A stretch of 64,000 nt of DNA from Nocardia paucivorans NBRC 100373 (GTDB lineage Bacteria > Actinomycetota > Actinomycetes > Mycobacteriales > Mycobacteriaceae): NCBI RefSeq assembly GCF_000308675.1, contig NZ_BAGE01000057.1, positions 1 to 64,000 on the forward strand, written 5' to 3'. Numbering within the stretch: position 1 is the stretch's first letter; every line of letters starts with the position of its first letter. The notes beneath the pieces were generated by a model that saw only the letters and a list, made by a program, of their open reading frames with translations, searched no databases and had not been told where the DNA came from. This document shows, piece by piece, positions 1 through 36,759 of this stretch. The position numbers and the translations under genes are program-made.

Positions 1-26118
<26,118 letters not shown>

Positions 26119-26531
26119 CCATTACCTCGCTTCCGGAAAGCCTTGGCGACTTCCCCGACGACACCCGGACACGACGCGCACCCATATCGGCGTGGCGTCG
26201 TTACGCTCCGGGTTCAGTTCTCGATCAATCAGACAAAGTGTTGTTCATCGGCAATATCCATTTGCCTGCCCGACCCCGTTACATCGGTGGTCCCGCCTCG
26301 TCCCATGCCTCGCCGACGCGCGAGGTACCGACGCATCCGGGGAGTTCGCTGCAGGCCACCGGATCAATCTACCGTCGCCTCCGCAGGCCACCAACAAACG
26401 TCCATAGCGGTTGAGCATTATCACAGGACAAGTGGGGTATGAGAGAGATGGCCGATTACGGACCGGTCGGTCGCGCAGGGGAAGCGCGATGACGTACCCA
26501 CCCCGGACCCCGGAGCCGAGGGTCGGATAGA
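26119..26531. other. Intergenic region upstream of the NRPS
   Basis: A stretch of 413 bases between the end of cobM and the NRPS start, with no convincing gene. It should hold the NRPS promoter. On the minus strand the best RBS is GAGG at 26125-26128. A TGATAAT hexamer-like box (minus strand, about 26417-26423) is about 300 bases upstream of the start and is only a weak promoter candidate. Confidence 0.5.
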
Positions 26532-27290
26532 TCACACCTCGAGCGACCCGCGCTCGCGCCGCGGATCGTAGAGGTGCGACTGCGCGCAGTCGGCCCCCGG
26601 CGCGAGCGCCCACCCGACCAGGATCACCGCCGCCCGGCGCAGCCCCGCGGCCTCGACCCGGTCGGCGATATCGGCGAAAGTGCCGCGCAGCACCGCTTGA
26701 TCGGGTTGGCTCGCCCGGTACACGACAGCGACCGGACAGTCCGGGCCGTAGTGTCCGGCCAGTTCCGCGGCCAGCTCTCGGGTGCGGGTTATCGCCAGGT
26801 GCAGAACCAGGGTGGCGCGGGTTCGGGCGAATTCCGCCAGGGTCTCGGAGTCCGGCATGGCGGTCGACCGCGCCCATGTCCGGGTGAGCACCACCGACTG
26901 CACGACCTCGGGAACGGTCAACTCGGCGCCGAGCAGGGCGGCCGCCGCGGCATAGGCCGGGACGCCGGGGGTGACGTCCCAGGGGATGCCGTGGGCGTCC
27001 AGTCGCCGGGTCTGCTCGGTGAGCGCCGAGTACAGCGAGGGGTCACCCGAGCACAACCGCGCCACATCCCGTCCCGCCGCATGTGCGCGCACCAGCTGTT
27101 CGGTGATCTGATCCAGGTCCAGTCGCTGGGTGTCGATCAGCTCCGCGTCGGGCGCGCAGTGCGCCAGCACCGCGGGATCCAGATAGGTCCCCGGATACAG
27201 ACATACCGGACACTCGCGCAACAGCTCGACCGCGCGCACGGTCAACAGATCGGCGGCGCCCGGGCCGGCCCCTATGAAGTGCACGGTCAT
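26532..27290 (-). CDS. cobM: Precorrin-4 C11-methyltransferase (cobalamin biosynthesis)
   Basis: A SAM-dependent uroporphyrin-III-methylase-like enzyme that methylates C11 of precorrin-4 in aerobic B12 synthesis. The protein is 252 aa from ATG 27290, starting MTVHFIGAGPGAADLLTVRA; the GAGPGxxDLLTVRA loop and LCSGDPSLYSAL (about residue 80) are the family SAM-binding signatures. The open frame extends further upstream, but the family N-terminus begins at this ATG. The length is normal for CobM. No other cob gene is adjacent. It lies upstream of the NRPS on the same strand, with 413 bases between. Confidence 0.92.
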   Translation of the reverse strand: MTVHFIGAGPGAADLLTVRAVELLRECPVCLYPGTYLDPAVLAHCAPDAELIDTQRLDLDQITEQLVRAHAAGRDVARLCSGDPSLYSALTEQTRRLDAHGIPWDVTPGVPAYAAAAALLGAELTVPEVVQSVVLTRTWARSTAMPDSETLAEFARTRATLVLHLAITRTRELAAELAGHYGPDCPVAVVYRASQPDQAVLRGTFADIADRVEAAGLRRAAVILVGWALAPGADCAQSHLYDPRRERGSLEV

Positions 27291-27373
27291 GCCCGGAGTG
27301 TATGCCCGCCCCGCGACCCCACGGGGGCATCCCCACCGACCGATCCTCGACACGCCCTCCGGGACGGGCGGCG

Positions 27374-27796
27374 TCAGACGGCGCTGAAGAAGGCGGTCAC
27401 CTTCGTCGGCCGCACACGCACCACCAGTTCTCCGGGCACCCCATTGCGCCGACCGAACTCCTCGGCGCGGTCGGCGCCCATATACCGCCCGCCGATCGCG
27501 GTGGCGGTGCGCAGCAGTTCGTCCGGGTCCTCGGACAGGGTCGCGGTGCCCTGGATCAGAACCGCCGCATACGGTGGCTCCTCCAAATCGACCGACAGCG
27601 CGATCCGTCCGTCCCGCATCAGCGCCTTGCCCTTCCCGGTCGATTTGCCGGTGTTGAACACCAACTCGTCCCCCTCGAGGATGAACCACACGGGTGCGAC
27701 CACCGGACGCCCGTCGCTCGCCACGAAGGCCACCTTGGCCGTTCGCGTGCCGTGCGTCAGGAACTCGCGCACCCGGGGGTCGGAGAGAGAAGCCAT
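27374..27796 (-). CDS. PPOX-class F420/flavin-dependent protein (Rv1155-like)
   Basis: A 140-aa split-barrel protein of the pyridoxamine 5'-phosphate-oxidase fold. It begins MASLSDPRVREFLTHGTRTA and contains GRPVVAPVWFILEGDELVF and STGKGKALMRDGRIALSVD, the layout of mycobacterial Rv1155/Rv2074-type proteins that bind F420. The substrate is unknown. The family's usual length is 130-150 aa. It is transcribed in the same direction as cobM, with 83 bases between them. Confidence 0.82.
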   Translation of the reverse strand: MASLSDPRVREFLTHGTRTAKVAFVASDGRPVVAPVWFILEGDELVFNTGKSTGKGKALMRDGRIALSVDLEEPPYAAVLIQGTATLSEDPDELLRTATAIGGRYMGADRAEEFGRRNGVPGELVVRVRPTKVTAFFSAV

Positions 27797-27874
27797 AACG
27801 ACAGCCTAGAGGCGGTGCCGCCGGAAGCCGCCGGGACGCGGCCGAAGTTCCGGCCGACGCGCGAGGAATTGATC

Positions 27875-28468
27875 ATGTCGCCGTTCAGGCGGGCGAAGCG
27901 GTCGGACATGGAGTCGATCACCGTCGGCCGCAAGGACATGCCCGAAAGCCCGCATATGCGCGTCGACACCCGGCCGGGAAGCGCGGTCAGGAGCGGCGAG
28001 CGGGACGTCGGCGTGGACGCCACCTTGATCTTCCGTTACTTCGGCTCGAAGAAAGGGCTCTTCGACGAGGCCGTCGCCGATATCCCACACGACCTGACGG
28101 ACGGACCGGCACAGGAATTGGTCGCCCGCATGGTGCGCTCGGTGATCTTCACCGATTGGACCCCCTATGGCGGGGAACATCTCCTGGTCGCGATATTGCG
28201 CTCCTCGGCCCACACCGATGCCCGCGAGCGCATGCATCGCGAGGTCTGCGACACCTACGTGCGAGCACTGGAAGACCTGGCGGAGGGCACGGATGCGCCA
28301 CTGCGGGCAGAGCTGCCGAGCGCCTGGATGGTGGGCCTGGGCATCATGCGTTCGGTCGTGCAGAGCCCCGCCCTGTCGGAGGCCACGGCGCAAGACCTCG
28401 CCCCCTATGTCCAGGCTGTGGCTTCCGACCTGCTCGGACGCCCCATGTCGGGCATATCGGGCGAGTGA
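27875..28468 (+). CDS. TetR-like regulator with an aberrant N-terminal HTH
   Basis: From ATG 27875 (GAGGA seven bases upstream) the frame gives 197 aa. From about residue 47 it matches TetR proteins: GVDATLIFRYFGSKKGLFDEAV is the last HTH helix and the start of helix 4, followed by an all-helical ligand domain. The preceding residues (MSPFRRAKRSDMESITVGRK...) do not show the expected helix 1-2 pattern (ILDAA..LF...GY..T...IA). The start of the HTH therefore seems replaced or lost, and DNA binding is doubtful. The gene may be decaying. It is followed by the MHS transporter 132 bases downstream, a possible target. Confidence 0.6.
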   Translation: MSPFRRAKRSDMESITVGRKDMPESPHMRVDTRPGSAVRSGERDVGVDATLIFRYFGSKKGLFDEAVADIPHDLTDGPAQELVARMVRSVIFTDWTPYGGEHLLVAILRSSAHTDARERMHREVCDTYVRALEDLAEGTDAPLRAELPSAWMVGLGIMRSVVQSPALSEATAQDLAPYVQAVASDLLGRPMSGISGE

Positions 28469-28600
28469 ACCGGACAGCACCTACCGAGTCCACCGACCGG
28501 GAGGTTCCCCGATTCGCGAGGAAAAACCGCGCCCGCGGTCCGATACTCACTGTGGCGGTCGGCTCGATGGCCGTCGGTTGTTCGATGAGGGAGTAAGCGG

Positions 28601-29986
28601 ATGAGCGTGCGGGACGAACCGCTCCGGACCGAGAAGGAAGCCGAGCGGGCCCCGAACGGGTTGCGGCGAGTGGTCGCGGCATCCATGGCGGGCACCGTGG
28701 TGGAGTGGTACGAGTTCTTTCTCTACGGCACCGCCGCGACCCTGGTGTTCGGCAAGATCTTCTTCCCGGACGACACCAGCGAGCTCGACGCCATCCTGGG
28801 CGCCTTCCTCACCTATGCGGTCGGTTTCGCCGCCCGCCCATTGGGCGGGGTGGTGTTCGGGCACTTCGGGGACAAGTACGGACGCAAGAAGCTGCTCCAG
28901 TTCAGCCTGCTACTGGTGGGCAGCGCCACCTTCCTCATGGGGTGTCTGCCCACCTACAACCAGGTCGGTTACGCAGCCCCGGTGCTGTTGGTGCTCCTGC
29001 GCTTCCTACAGGGATTCGCGGTGGGCGGGGAGTGGGGCGGCGCGGTGCTGCTGGTGGCCGAGCACAGCCCGATCCGCAGCCGGGGATTTTGGGCGAGCTG
29101 GCCGCAGGCAGGGGTACCGGGCGGCAATCTGCTCGCCACGGTGGTGTTGCTGGTCCTGACCGCGACCCTGACCGAGGACGCGTTCCTGTCCTGGGGCTGG
29201 CGGGTGGCGTTCTGGCTGTCCGCGGTGGTGGTGTTGATCGGCTACTACGTGCGCACCAAGGTCACCGACGCGCCGATCTTCGTCACCGCGCAACAGCAGG
29301 CCGAGGAAGTGCGGGCCGCATCGTTCAGCGTGCTCGAGGTGATCCGGAGCTATCCGCGCGGCGTACTCACCGCCATGGGGCTGCGCTTCGGCGAGAACAT
29401 CATGTACTACCTGGTGGTCACCTTCAGCATCACCTATCTGAAGGTGCAGCTCGATATGGACACCTCCGCCATCCTGCGCTGGCTGCTGGTGGCGCACGCG
29501 GTGCATTTCGTGGCGATTCCACTGGTGGGGAGCCTCTCCGACCGGATCGGGCGGAGACCGGTGTATCTGGTGGGCACGCTCGCGACCGCCGGCTGGGGCT
29601 TCTACGCCTTCCCCATGATGGACACCGGTAGCAGCGCGGTGATCCTGGCCGCGATTACCATCGGTCTGATCTGCCATGCGCTCATGTACGCGCCGCAACC
29701 GGCCATCATGGCGGAGATGTTCCCCACCCGGATGCGGTATTCGGGTGTGTCGGTGGGCTACCAGGTGACCTCGATCGTGGCCGGGTCACTGGCCCCCATC
29801 ATCGCGGTGAAGCTGCTCGATGTCTTCGCTTCCGCGGTGCCGATCGCCTGGTATCTGGCGGCGGCCTCGGCCGTCACGGCGCTCGCGATCCGGTTCGCCC
29901 GGGAAACCCGCGGTTTCGACCTGGTCGATATCGACCGGCACGATGCCGTGCTCCGGAAACGGGCGGCCGAGTCGTCACCGACCTGA
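28601..29986 (+). CDS. MHS-family MFS proton symporter
   Basis: A 461-aa integral membrane transporter with about 12 hydrophobic segments. The features GTVVEWYEFFLYGTAA near residue 32, FGHFGDKYGRKK near residue 87 (the MFS loop 2-3 motif) and RFLQGFAVGGEWGGAVLL near residue 135 mark the metabolite:H+ symporter (ShiA/ProP/KgtP) subgroup, which carries organic acids or osmolytes. The substrate cannot be told. The start ATG has GAGGGAG upstream. It converges on the DUF4345 gene with a 19-base gap. Confidence 0.88.
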   Translation: MSVRDEPLRTEKEAERAPNGLRRVVAASMAGTVVEWYEFFLYGTAATLVFGKIFFPDDTSELDAILGAFLTYAVGFAARPLGGVVFGHFGDKYGRKKLLQFSLLLVGSATFLMGCLPTYNQVGYAAPVLLVLLRFLQGFAVGGEWGGAVLLVAEHSPIRSRGFWASWPQAGVPGGNLLATVVLLVLTATLTEDAFLSWGWRVAFWLSAVVVLIGYYVRTKVTDAPIFVTAQQQAEEVRAASFSVLEVIRSYPRGVLTAMGLRFGENIMYYLVVTFSITYLKVQLDMDTSAILRWLLVAHAVHFVAIPLVGSLSDRIGRRPVYLVGTLATAGWGFYAFPMMDTGSSAVILAAITIGLICHALMYAPQPAIMAEMFPTRMRYSGVSVGYQVTSIVAGSLAPIIAVKLLDVFASAVPIAWYLAAASAVTALAIRFARETRGFDLVDIDRHDAVLRKRAAESSPT

Positions 29987-30005
29987 GACGCGAACGCGCG
30001 GCGGA

Positions 30006-30374
30006 TCATGCGACGGCCCACAGCGCGGCCGCGCCGACCGTCTCCACCACCAGATAGAAGCTCAGCGGATAGAACGGGGTCGCGGAGTCGAATATCCGCG
30101 AGATCACCCGCCCCACCGCCATCCCGGCCAACGCCGCACCCACCGCCACCACCGCACCGGTGTGGGGACCGCCGGTGGCCGTGGCCGCCCACCACAAGGT
30201 CACGGCCATGGCCGAACCGAAGCCGCCGTAGACGGCGCGAATCTCGGATCGACTCTCCGGTGTGGCGACCCGCAACCGGAACGGAGCCACGAGCCGCGCC
30301 GGTGCGACCAGAGCGTAGACGCCCATGCCGACGAACAGCAGACCGATCACGATCAGCACCGCGGCCCTCAACAT
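30006..30374 (-). CDS. DUF4345-type small membrane protein
   Basis: A 122-aa protein with four hydrophobic segments (starting MLRAAVLIVIGLLFVGMGVY). ALVAPARLVAPFRLRV and EIRAVYGGFGSAMAV are the recognisable DUF4345-like core. The RBS AGGAGG is ideally placed. The function is unknown. It stands alone between convergent MFS and upstream TetR genes. Confidence 0.7.
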   Translation of the reverse strand: MLRAAVLIVIGLLFVGMGVYALVAPARLVAPFRLRVATPESRSEIRAVYGGFGSAMAVTLWWAATATGGPHTGAVVAVGAALAGMAVGRVISRIFDSATPFYPLSFYLVVETVGAAALWAVA

Positions 30375-30511
30375 GGCGTGCTCCTCCTAGCATGACGCAG
30401 CGGAGCCGGACCATATGCATTCGATCTCGTCGTCACCCCGTCATCATCGAATACCGCTCGGCGCGCCACTTCCGAAAACCTGCGGTGTCCGGACACCGGG
30501 AACGTTCGGTA

Positions 30512-31138
30512 TCAGCGCCGCGGTGAGTGGGACGACCGCGTCTGCGACGACATCAGTGCCAGTAGCGCCATTTCGCGCAGGATGGGGCGGGTGTCCTCCG
30601 GGATCGACCGGGCGCTGTACGGGGTGGAGTTGAGCAGACCGAATACGGCGTGGACCTGCACTCGGGCGGTGCTCTCGGCGAGCCCGGGGCGCAGATCGCG
30701 CAACACCGAGACCCACAACTCCACGTAGCGGCGCTGGGTGCGGCGGATTTCCCGGCGGGCCGCGAGGGGCACGTTCTCGAGGTCGCGGTCCTGGATGCTG
30801 ATGAGTTCCGGCTCACCGAGGGCGAAGTCGAGGTGGAAATCGACCAGCCCGGTCAGCGCTTCTTCCGGCGTGGCGGCCCGCGAAACCACCGCCACACCGC
30901 CGTCGAGCAACCGCCGGCTCACCCCGACCAGCAGTTCCACCAGCAGCGCTTCCTTGTTCGGGAAATGCCGGTATACCGCCGGCCCGCTGATACCGACGGC
31001 GGCGCCCAGATCGTCGAGCCGCATACCGAGGAAACCGCGTTCGGCGATCAGCCGGGCGCCGGCGACGAGCAACTGCTGTCGCCGCTGGGCCTTCTGCTGC
31101 TCGCGGCGGGTGGGCGGCGCGGCCTCGGTATCGGTCAC
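30512..31138 (-). CDS. TetR/AcrR repressor divergent from the leucine-degradation operon
   Basis: A 208-aa protein from GTG 31138, preferred over the in-frame ATG at 31168 because AAGGAGAG lies just upstream of the GTG and nothing lies before the ATG. The HTH is [37 protein letters not shown], followed by a helical effector domain. Position and orientation match M. tuberculosis Rv2506, the TetR gene next to accD1/accA1, so the inferred role is control of the operon starting at 31231, with an acyl-CoA intermediate as likely ligand. Two perfect inverted repeats lie in the 92-base divergent spacer. Confidence 0.85.
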   Translation of the reverse strand: MTDTEAAPPTRREQQKAQRRQQLLVAGARLIAERGFLGMRLDDLGAAVGISGPAVYRHFPNKEALLVELLVGVSRRLLDGGVAVVSRAATPEEALTGLVDFHLDFALGEPELISIQDRDLENVPLAARREIRRTQRRYVELWVSVLRDLRPGLAESTARVQVHAVFGLLNSTPYSARSIPEDTRPILREMALLALMSSQTRSSHSPRR

Positions 31139-31171
31139 CGGAACTCTCCTTCCACCGACCCTGGACATCTC

Positions 31172-31189
31172 GGTTAACCAAGATTAACC
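31172..31189. promoter_or_regulatory. Inverted repeat, candidate TetR operator 1
   Basis: GGTTAA-N6-TTAACC, perfect arms, in the divergent spacer between the TetR gene and accD1, 34 bases upstream of the TetR GTG. Its place fits autoregulation. The role is inferred from position. Confidence 0.55.
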
Positions 31190-31195
31190 TCAATT

Positions 31196-31217
31196 CCAGT
31201 TATCAGCGACTAACTGG
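31196..31217. promoter_or_regulatory. Inverted repeat, candidate TetR operator 2
   Basis: CCAGTTA-N8-TAACTGG, perfect 7-base arms, 14 bases before the accD1 start codon. The half-sites share the GTTA/TAAC core with operator 1, so one regulator could bind both. A dimer here would block accD1 transcription or initiation. Confidence 0.55.
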
Positions 31218-31230
31218 ATGGCAGGACGCG

Positions 31231-32867
<1,637 letters not shown>

Positions 32868-32868
<1 letters not shown>

Positions 32869-35051
32869 TGGCGATGATGATGCACAGTGGCGATCCCCTG
32901 CCGTTCGATACCGTGCTGGTGGCCAATCGGGGTGAGATAGCGGTGCGGGTCATCCGCACTCTGCGCACCATGGGCCTGCGGTCGGTGGCGGTGTACAGCG
33001 ATGCCGACGCGGGCGCCCGGCATGTGCGCGAAGCCGATACGGCCGTGCGCCTCGGACCGGCCCCGGCCCGGGAAAGCTATCTGGATATCGCCAAGGTGGT
33101 GGCCGCCGCCCGTCGCACCGGCGCCCAGGCGGTGCACCCCGGATACGGGTTCCTCTCCGAGAACGCCGCTTTCGCCGCGGCGCTGGCCGAGGCGGAAATC
33201 GTTTTTCTCGGCCCACCCGTCCGGGCGATCGAGGTGATGGGCGACAAGATCACCGCCAAGACCACCGTCGCGGCATCCGGTGTCCCGGTGGTTCCGGGAA
33301 TCGCCGAACCAGGTCTCACCGACGCGGCCCTGATCGAGGCGGCCGCCGAGATCGGCTACCCCATTCTGGTGAAACCGTCGGCCGGCGGCGGTGGCAAGGG
33401 AATGCGCCTGGTCACCGACCCCGCGCAACTACCCGACGCGCTGGTCGGCGCCCGACGGGAGGCGGCCGCCGCCTTCGGCGACGACACCCTGTTCTTGGAG
33501 CGTTTCGTCACCCGACCCCGCCATATCGAGGTGCAGATCCTCGCCGACACCCACGGCACCGTCCTGCACTTGGGCGAACGCGAATGCAGTCTGCAACGCC
33601 GGCATCAGAAGGTGATCGAAGAAGCGCCCTCGGCACTACTGGATCCCGCGACCCGGGAACGGATCGGCGCGGCCGCCTGCGCCACCGCCCACAGCGTCGA
33701 CTATGTGGGAGCCGGCACCGTGGAGTTCATCGTCTCCGCCGACCGTCCCGACGAGTTCTTCTTCATGGAGATGAACACTCGACTACAGGTGGAGCACCCG
33801 GTCACCGAACTGGTCACCGGGGTGGATCTGGTGGAGTGCCAGATCCGCATCGCCGCCGGCCAACGAATCGGGGCGACGCAGGACGATATCCAACTCACCG
33901 GCCATGCCGTGGAGGCCCGCGTCTACGCCGAGGACCCCGGCCGCGGTTTCCTACCAACCGGCGGCACCGTGCTCGACCTGGCCGAACCCACCGGCCCGGC
34001 CGTCCGGGTGGACTCCGGTATCGAGGTGGGCAGCGTGGTCGGCAGCGACTACGACCCCATGGTGGCGAAGATCATCGCCCACGGACCCAATCGCCGCACC
34101 GCCCTGGCGAATCTGGATCGTGCGCTGGCCGACACCATCCTGCTCGGCGTCCCCACCAATATCGATTTCCTGCGTTTCCTGTTGGCCGATCCGGATGTGG
34201 TCGCCGGCCGGCTCGACACGGCGCTGCTGGACACCCGGGCCGCCGATTTCCGGCCCGCGCCGGTCCCCGACGACGCCTTCGCCGCGGCGGCCGTATATCA
34301 CTGGCTGCGCCGTTGGCCCGACGCACCGTCCGACCCGTGGACCGTGCCGTCGGGATGGCGACTCGGCGAACCCGCACCGATCCCCATTCGCCTCGCCGGC
34401 GGAGATCGGGTGGAACACGTGTACCTGCGCGGCATCCCAGAAGCTGCCGAACTGTGGCTCGGTGAGGGCGAACCCGTATCGGTCGCGGCCGAAACCGGTC
34501 GGCCGGGCATCCTCACCATGACTCTCGCCGGTATCCGACACGACTACCGCGTCGTCGAACACGACGACGCCCTGTGGCTGTCCGGCCCGTCCGGGATCTC
34601 GGTACTGCGGGAACTCGCCGAGGAGCCGGTGCGCGGCGGCGGCCCCACCACCCAGGACGCCGAAATCCGCAGCCCCATGCCGGGATCGGTTATCTCGGTC
34701 GGCGCCGTATCCGGCAGCACCGTCACCGCCGGCACCCCGATCCTCGTGGTGGAGGCGATGAAGATGGAACACTCCCTCACCGCTCCCCTGACGGGCACCG
34801 TCGAGATCCTGGTCGCCCCCGGCGCCCAGGTCCGACTCGACGAGGTGCTGGCCCGGATACACCCGGCCCCATCGGGTCACGAGACCGCGACGAGCGGTTC
34901 CGAACCATCTGCGCAACCGTCCGAAAACAACGGTGCGACAACACCTTCCACAAGCCCCACCGACCCGTCCCCATCATCGGGACCGACCGCCCCGAGCGAG
35001 GTCCCGCGCTCCTCGCAACACCCCGACAGCGCATCCCCGACCAGGAAGTGA
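32868..35051 (+). CDS. accA1: Biotin-dependent acyl-CoA carboxylase alpha subunit
   Basis: Biotin carboxylase plus biotin carrier subunit, partner of AccD1 in making 3-methylglutaconyl-CoA. The protein is 727 aa from ATG 32868, which overlaps the accD1 stop (TGATG); the frame is open further upstream but inside accD1. Features: [18 protein letters not shown] at the N-terminus, the ATP-grasp [10 protein letters not shown], the [14 protein letters not shown] catalytic stretch, and the biotin site VEAMKMEHS near residue 630. After the carrier domain there is a Ser/Pro/Thr-rich tail of about 60 residues ([20 protein letters not shown]...) that is unusual for the family. The stop is followed eight bases later by the fadE19 GTG. 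Confidence 0.92.
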
Positions 35052-35059
35052 GCATTACG

Positions 35060-36220
35060 GTGACCGATTTCCTGTCCACCGGCACCCTGCCCGACCACTA
35101 TCGCGATCTGGCGCTGACCGTCCGGGAATTCGCCGATAAGGTCGTGGCCCCCGTCGCGGCGAAACACGATGCCGAGCACAGTTTCCCCTATGAAGTGGTC
35201 GCGGGCATGGCCGAAATGGGGTTGTTCGGGCTGCCTTTCCCCGAGGAGTACGGCGGTATGGGCGGTGACTATTTCGCCCTGTGCCTGGCCCTGGAGGAAC
35301 TCGGCAAGGTGGACCAGAGTGTGGCCATCACCCTGGAGGCCGGGGTTTCATTGGGCGCCATGCCGATCTACCGGTTCGGCACCGACGCCCAGAAGGAGGA
35401 ATGGCTGCCGCGGCTGGCCACCGGACGCAATCTGGCCGCCTTCGGCCTCACCGAACCGGGCGCGGGCAGCGACGCCGGCGGCACCCGCACCACCGCCGTC
35501 ACCGACGGCGACCATTGGGTGATCAACGGCAGCAAACAGTTCATCACCAACTCCGGCACCGATATCACCGCCCTGGTGACGGTGACCGCGGTGACCGGAC
35601 AGCGGGACGGCAAGAAGGAGATCTCCACCATCCTGGTGCCCACCGACACCCCCGGTTTCACCGCAGAACCCGCCTACGACAAGGTCGGTTGGAACGCCTC
35701 CGACACCCATCCGCTCACCTTCACCGACGTGCGGGTGCCCCGGGAGAACCTGCTCGGCGAACGCGGCCGCGGCTACGCCAACTTCCTGCGCATCCTGGAC
35801 GAGGGCCGTATCGCCATCGCCGCGCTGGCCACAGGCGCGGCGCAGGGATGTGTCGACGAAAGTGTCCGCTATGCGGGCGAGCGCGAGGCATTCGGCAAGG
35901 CGATCGGCAGCAACCAATCCATTGCCTTCAAGATCGCCCGGATGGAGGCCCGCGCCCACACCGCCCGCACCGCCTACTACGACGCCGCCGCGCTCATGCT
36001 GGCCGGGAAACCGTTCAAGAAACAGGCGGCGATCGCCAAACTGGTGGCGAGCGAGGCCGCCATGGACAATGCCCGCGACGCCACCCAGATCTTCGGCGGC
36101 TACGGCTTCATGAACGAATACCCGGTGGCCAGGCACTATCGGGACAGCAAAATCCTCGAAATCGGCGAGGGAACCACGGAAGTGCAGTTGATGCTGATCG
36201 GACGGGAGCTGGGGCTGTGA
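35060..36220 (+). CDS. fadE19: Acyl-CoA dehydrogenase (FadE19-like; isovaleryl-type)
   Basis: A flavoprotein that oxidises a branched short-chain acyl-CoA to the enoyl-CoA, step one of isovaleryl-CoA breakdown. The protein is 386 aa from GTG 35060 (VTDFLSTGTLPDHYRDLALT), the length of the family. FGLTEPGAGSDAGG (about residue 131) and ITNSGTD are the FAD/substrate signatures. The catalytic Glu lies in the C-terminal part; YGFMNEYPVARHYRDSKI and EIGEGTTEVQ close the fold as in other ACADs. It overlaps the next gene by GTGA. Confidence 0.9.
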   Translation: MTDFLSTGTLPDHYRDLALTVREFADKVVAPVAAKHDAEHSFPYEVVAGMAEMGLFGLPFPEEYGGMGGDYFALCLALEELGKVDQSVAITLEAGVSLGAMPIYRFGTDAQKEEWLPRLATGRNLAAFGLTEPGAGSDAGGTRTTAVTDGDHWVINGSKQFITNSGTDITALVTVTAVTGQRDGKKEISTILVPTDTPGFTAEPAYDKVGWNASDTHPLTFTDVRVPRENLLGERGRGYANFLRILDEGRIAIAALATGAAQGCVDESVRYAGEREAFGKAIGSNQSIAFKIARMEARAHTARTAYYDAAALMLAGKPFKKQAAIAKLVASEAAMDNARDATQIFGGYGFMNEYPVARHYRDSKILEIGEGTTEVQLMLIGRELGL

Positions 36221-36759
36221 GCACGAACGAGAAGGACGCGGGTTTCTCCGCGGACGCGGAATTCGACACCACCGGTATGCGCCGGGTGGTGCAGACCGGT
36301 AAGTGGTTCGAGGAACTGGAAACCGGCGTGGTGTACGAGCACCGACCGGGCCGCACCATGACAGAGGCCGACAATGTGCTGTTCAGCACGCTGTCGATGA
36401 ACCCACAGGGACTGCACGTCGACCGGGCCTACAGCGAGGCCCGGGAACCGTTCAACGATCGCCTGATGAACTCGCTGTTCACCCTCGGGGTGCTGGTGGG
36501 TCTGTCGGTGGCGCACCTGACCCAGGGCACCACGGTCGCCAACCTCGGCTTCGAACAGGTGAAGTTCCCCGCCCCGATGTTCCACGGCGACACCCTCTAC
36601 GCCGAAACCGTGGTACTGGCCAAACGCGAGTCCAAGAGCCGCCCCGGCACCGGCATCGTCACCTTCCGCCACACCGGCCGCAACCAGCACGGCACCGTGG
36701 TCGCCGTCGCCATCCGCAATGCCATGGTCCGACTGCGTCCCACCGGGAACGAGTCATGA
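36217..36759 (+). CDS. MaoC-like hotdog dehydratase (Rv2499c-like)
   Basis: A 180-aa hotdog-fold protein, starting at GTG 36217 inside the fadE19 stop (GTGA) and ending in the citE start (ATGA), so translation is coupled at both ends. GKWFEELETGVVYEHRPGRT and FDRLMNS...LGVLVGLSVAHLTQGT are typical of MaoC-like enoyl hydratases in this operon. In the pathway it should hydrate 3-methylglutaconyl-CoA or a related enoyl-CoA; this is inferred from position. There is no signal peptide or membrane segment. Confidence 0.85.
   Translation: MSTNEKDAGFSADAEFDTTGMRRVVQTGKWFEELETGVVYEHRPGRTMTEADNVLFSTLSMNPQGLHVDRAYSEAREPFNDRLMNSLFTLGVLVGLSVAHLTQGTTVANLGFEQVKFPAPMFHGDTLYAETVVLAKRESKSRPGTGIVTFRHTGRNQHGTVVAVAIRNAMVRLRPTGNES

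Noticed and set aside
26574-27809. Plus-strand open frame of 411 codons over cobM
   Set aside because: It is a shadow of cobM and the PPOX-like gene with no recognisable motif.
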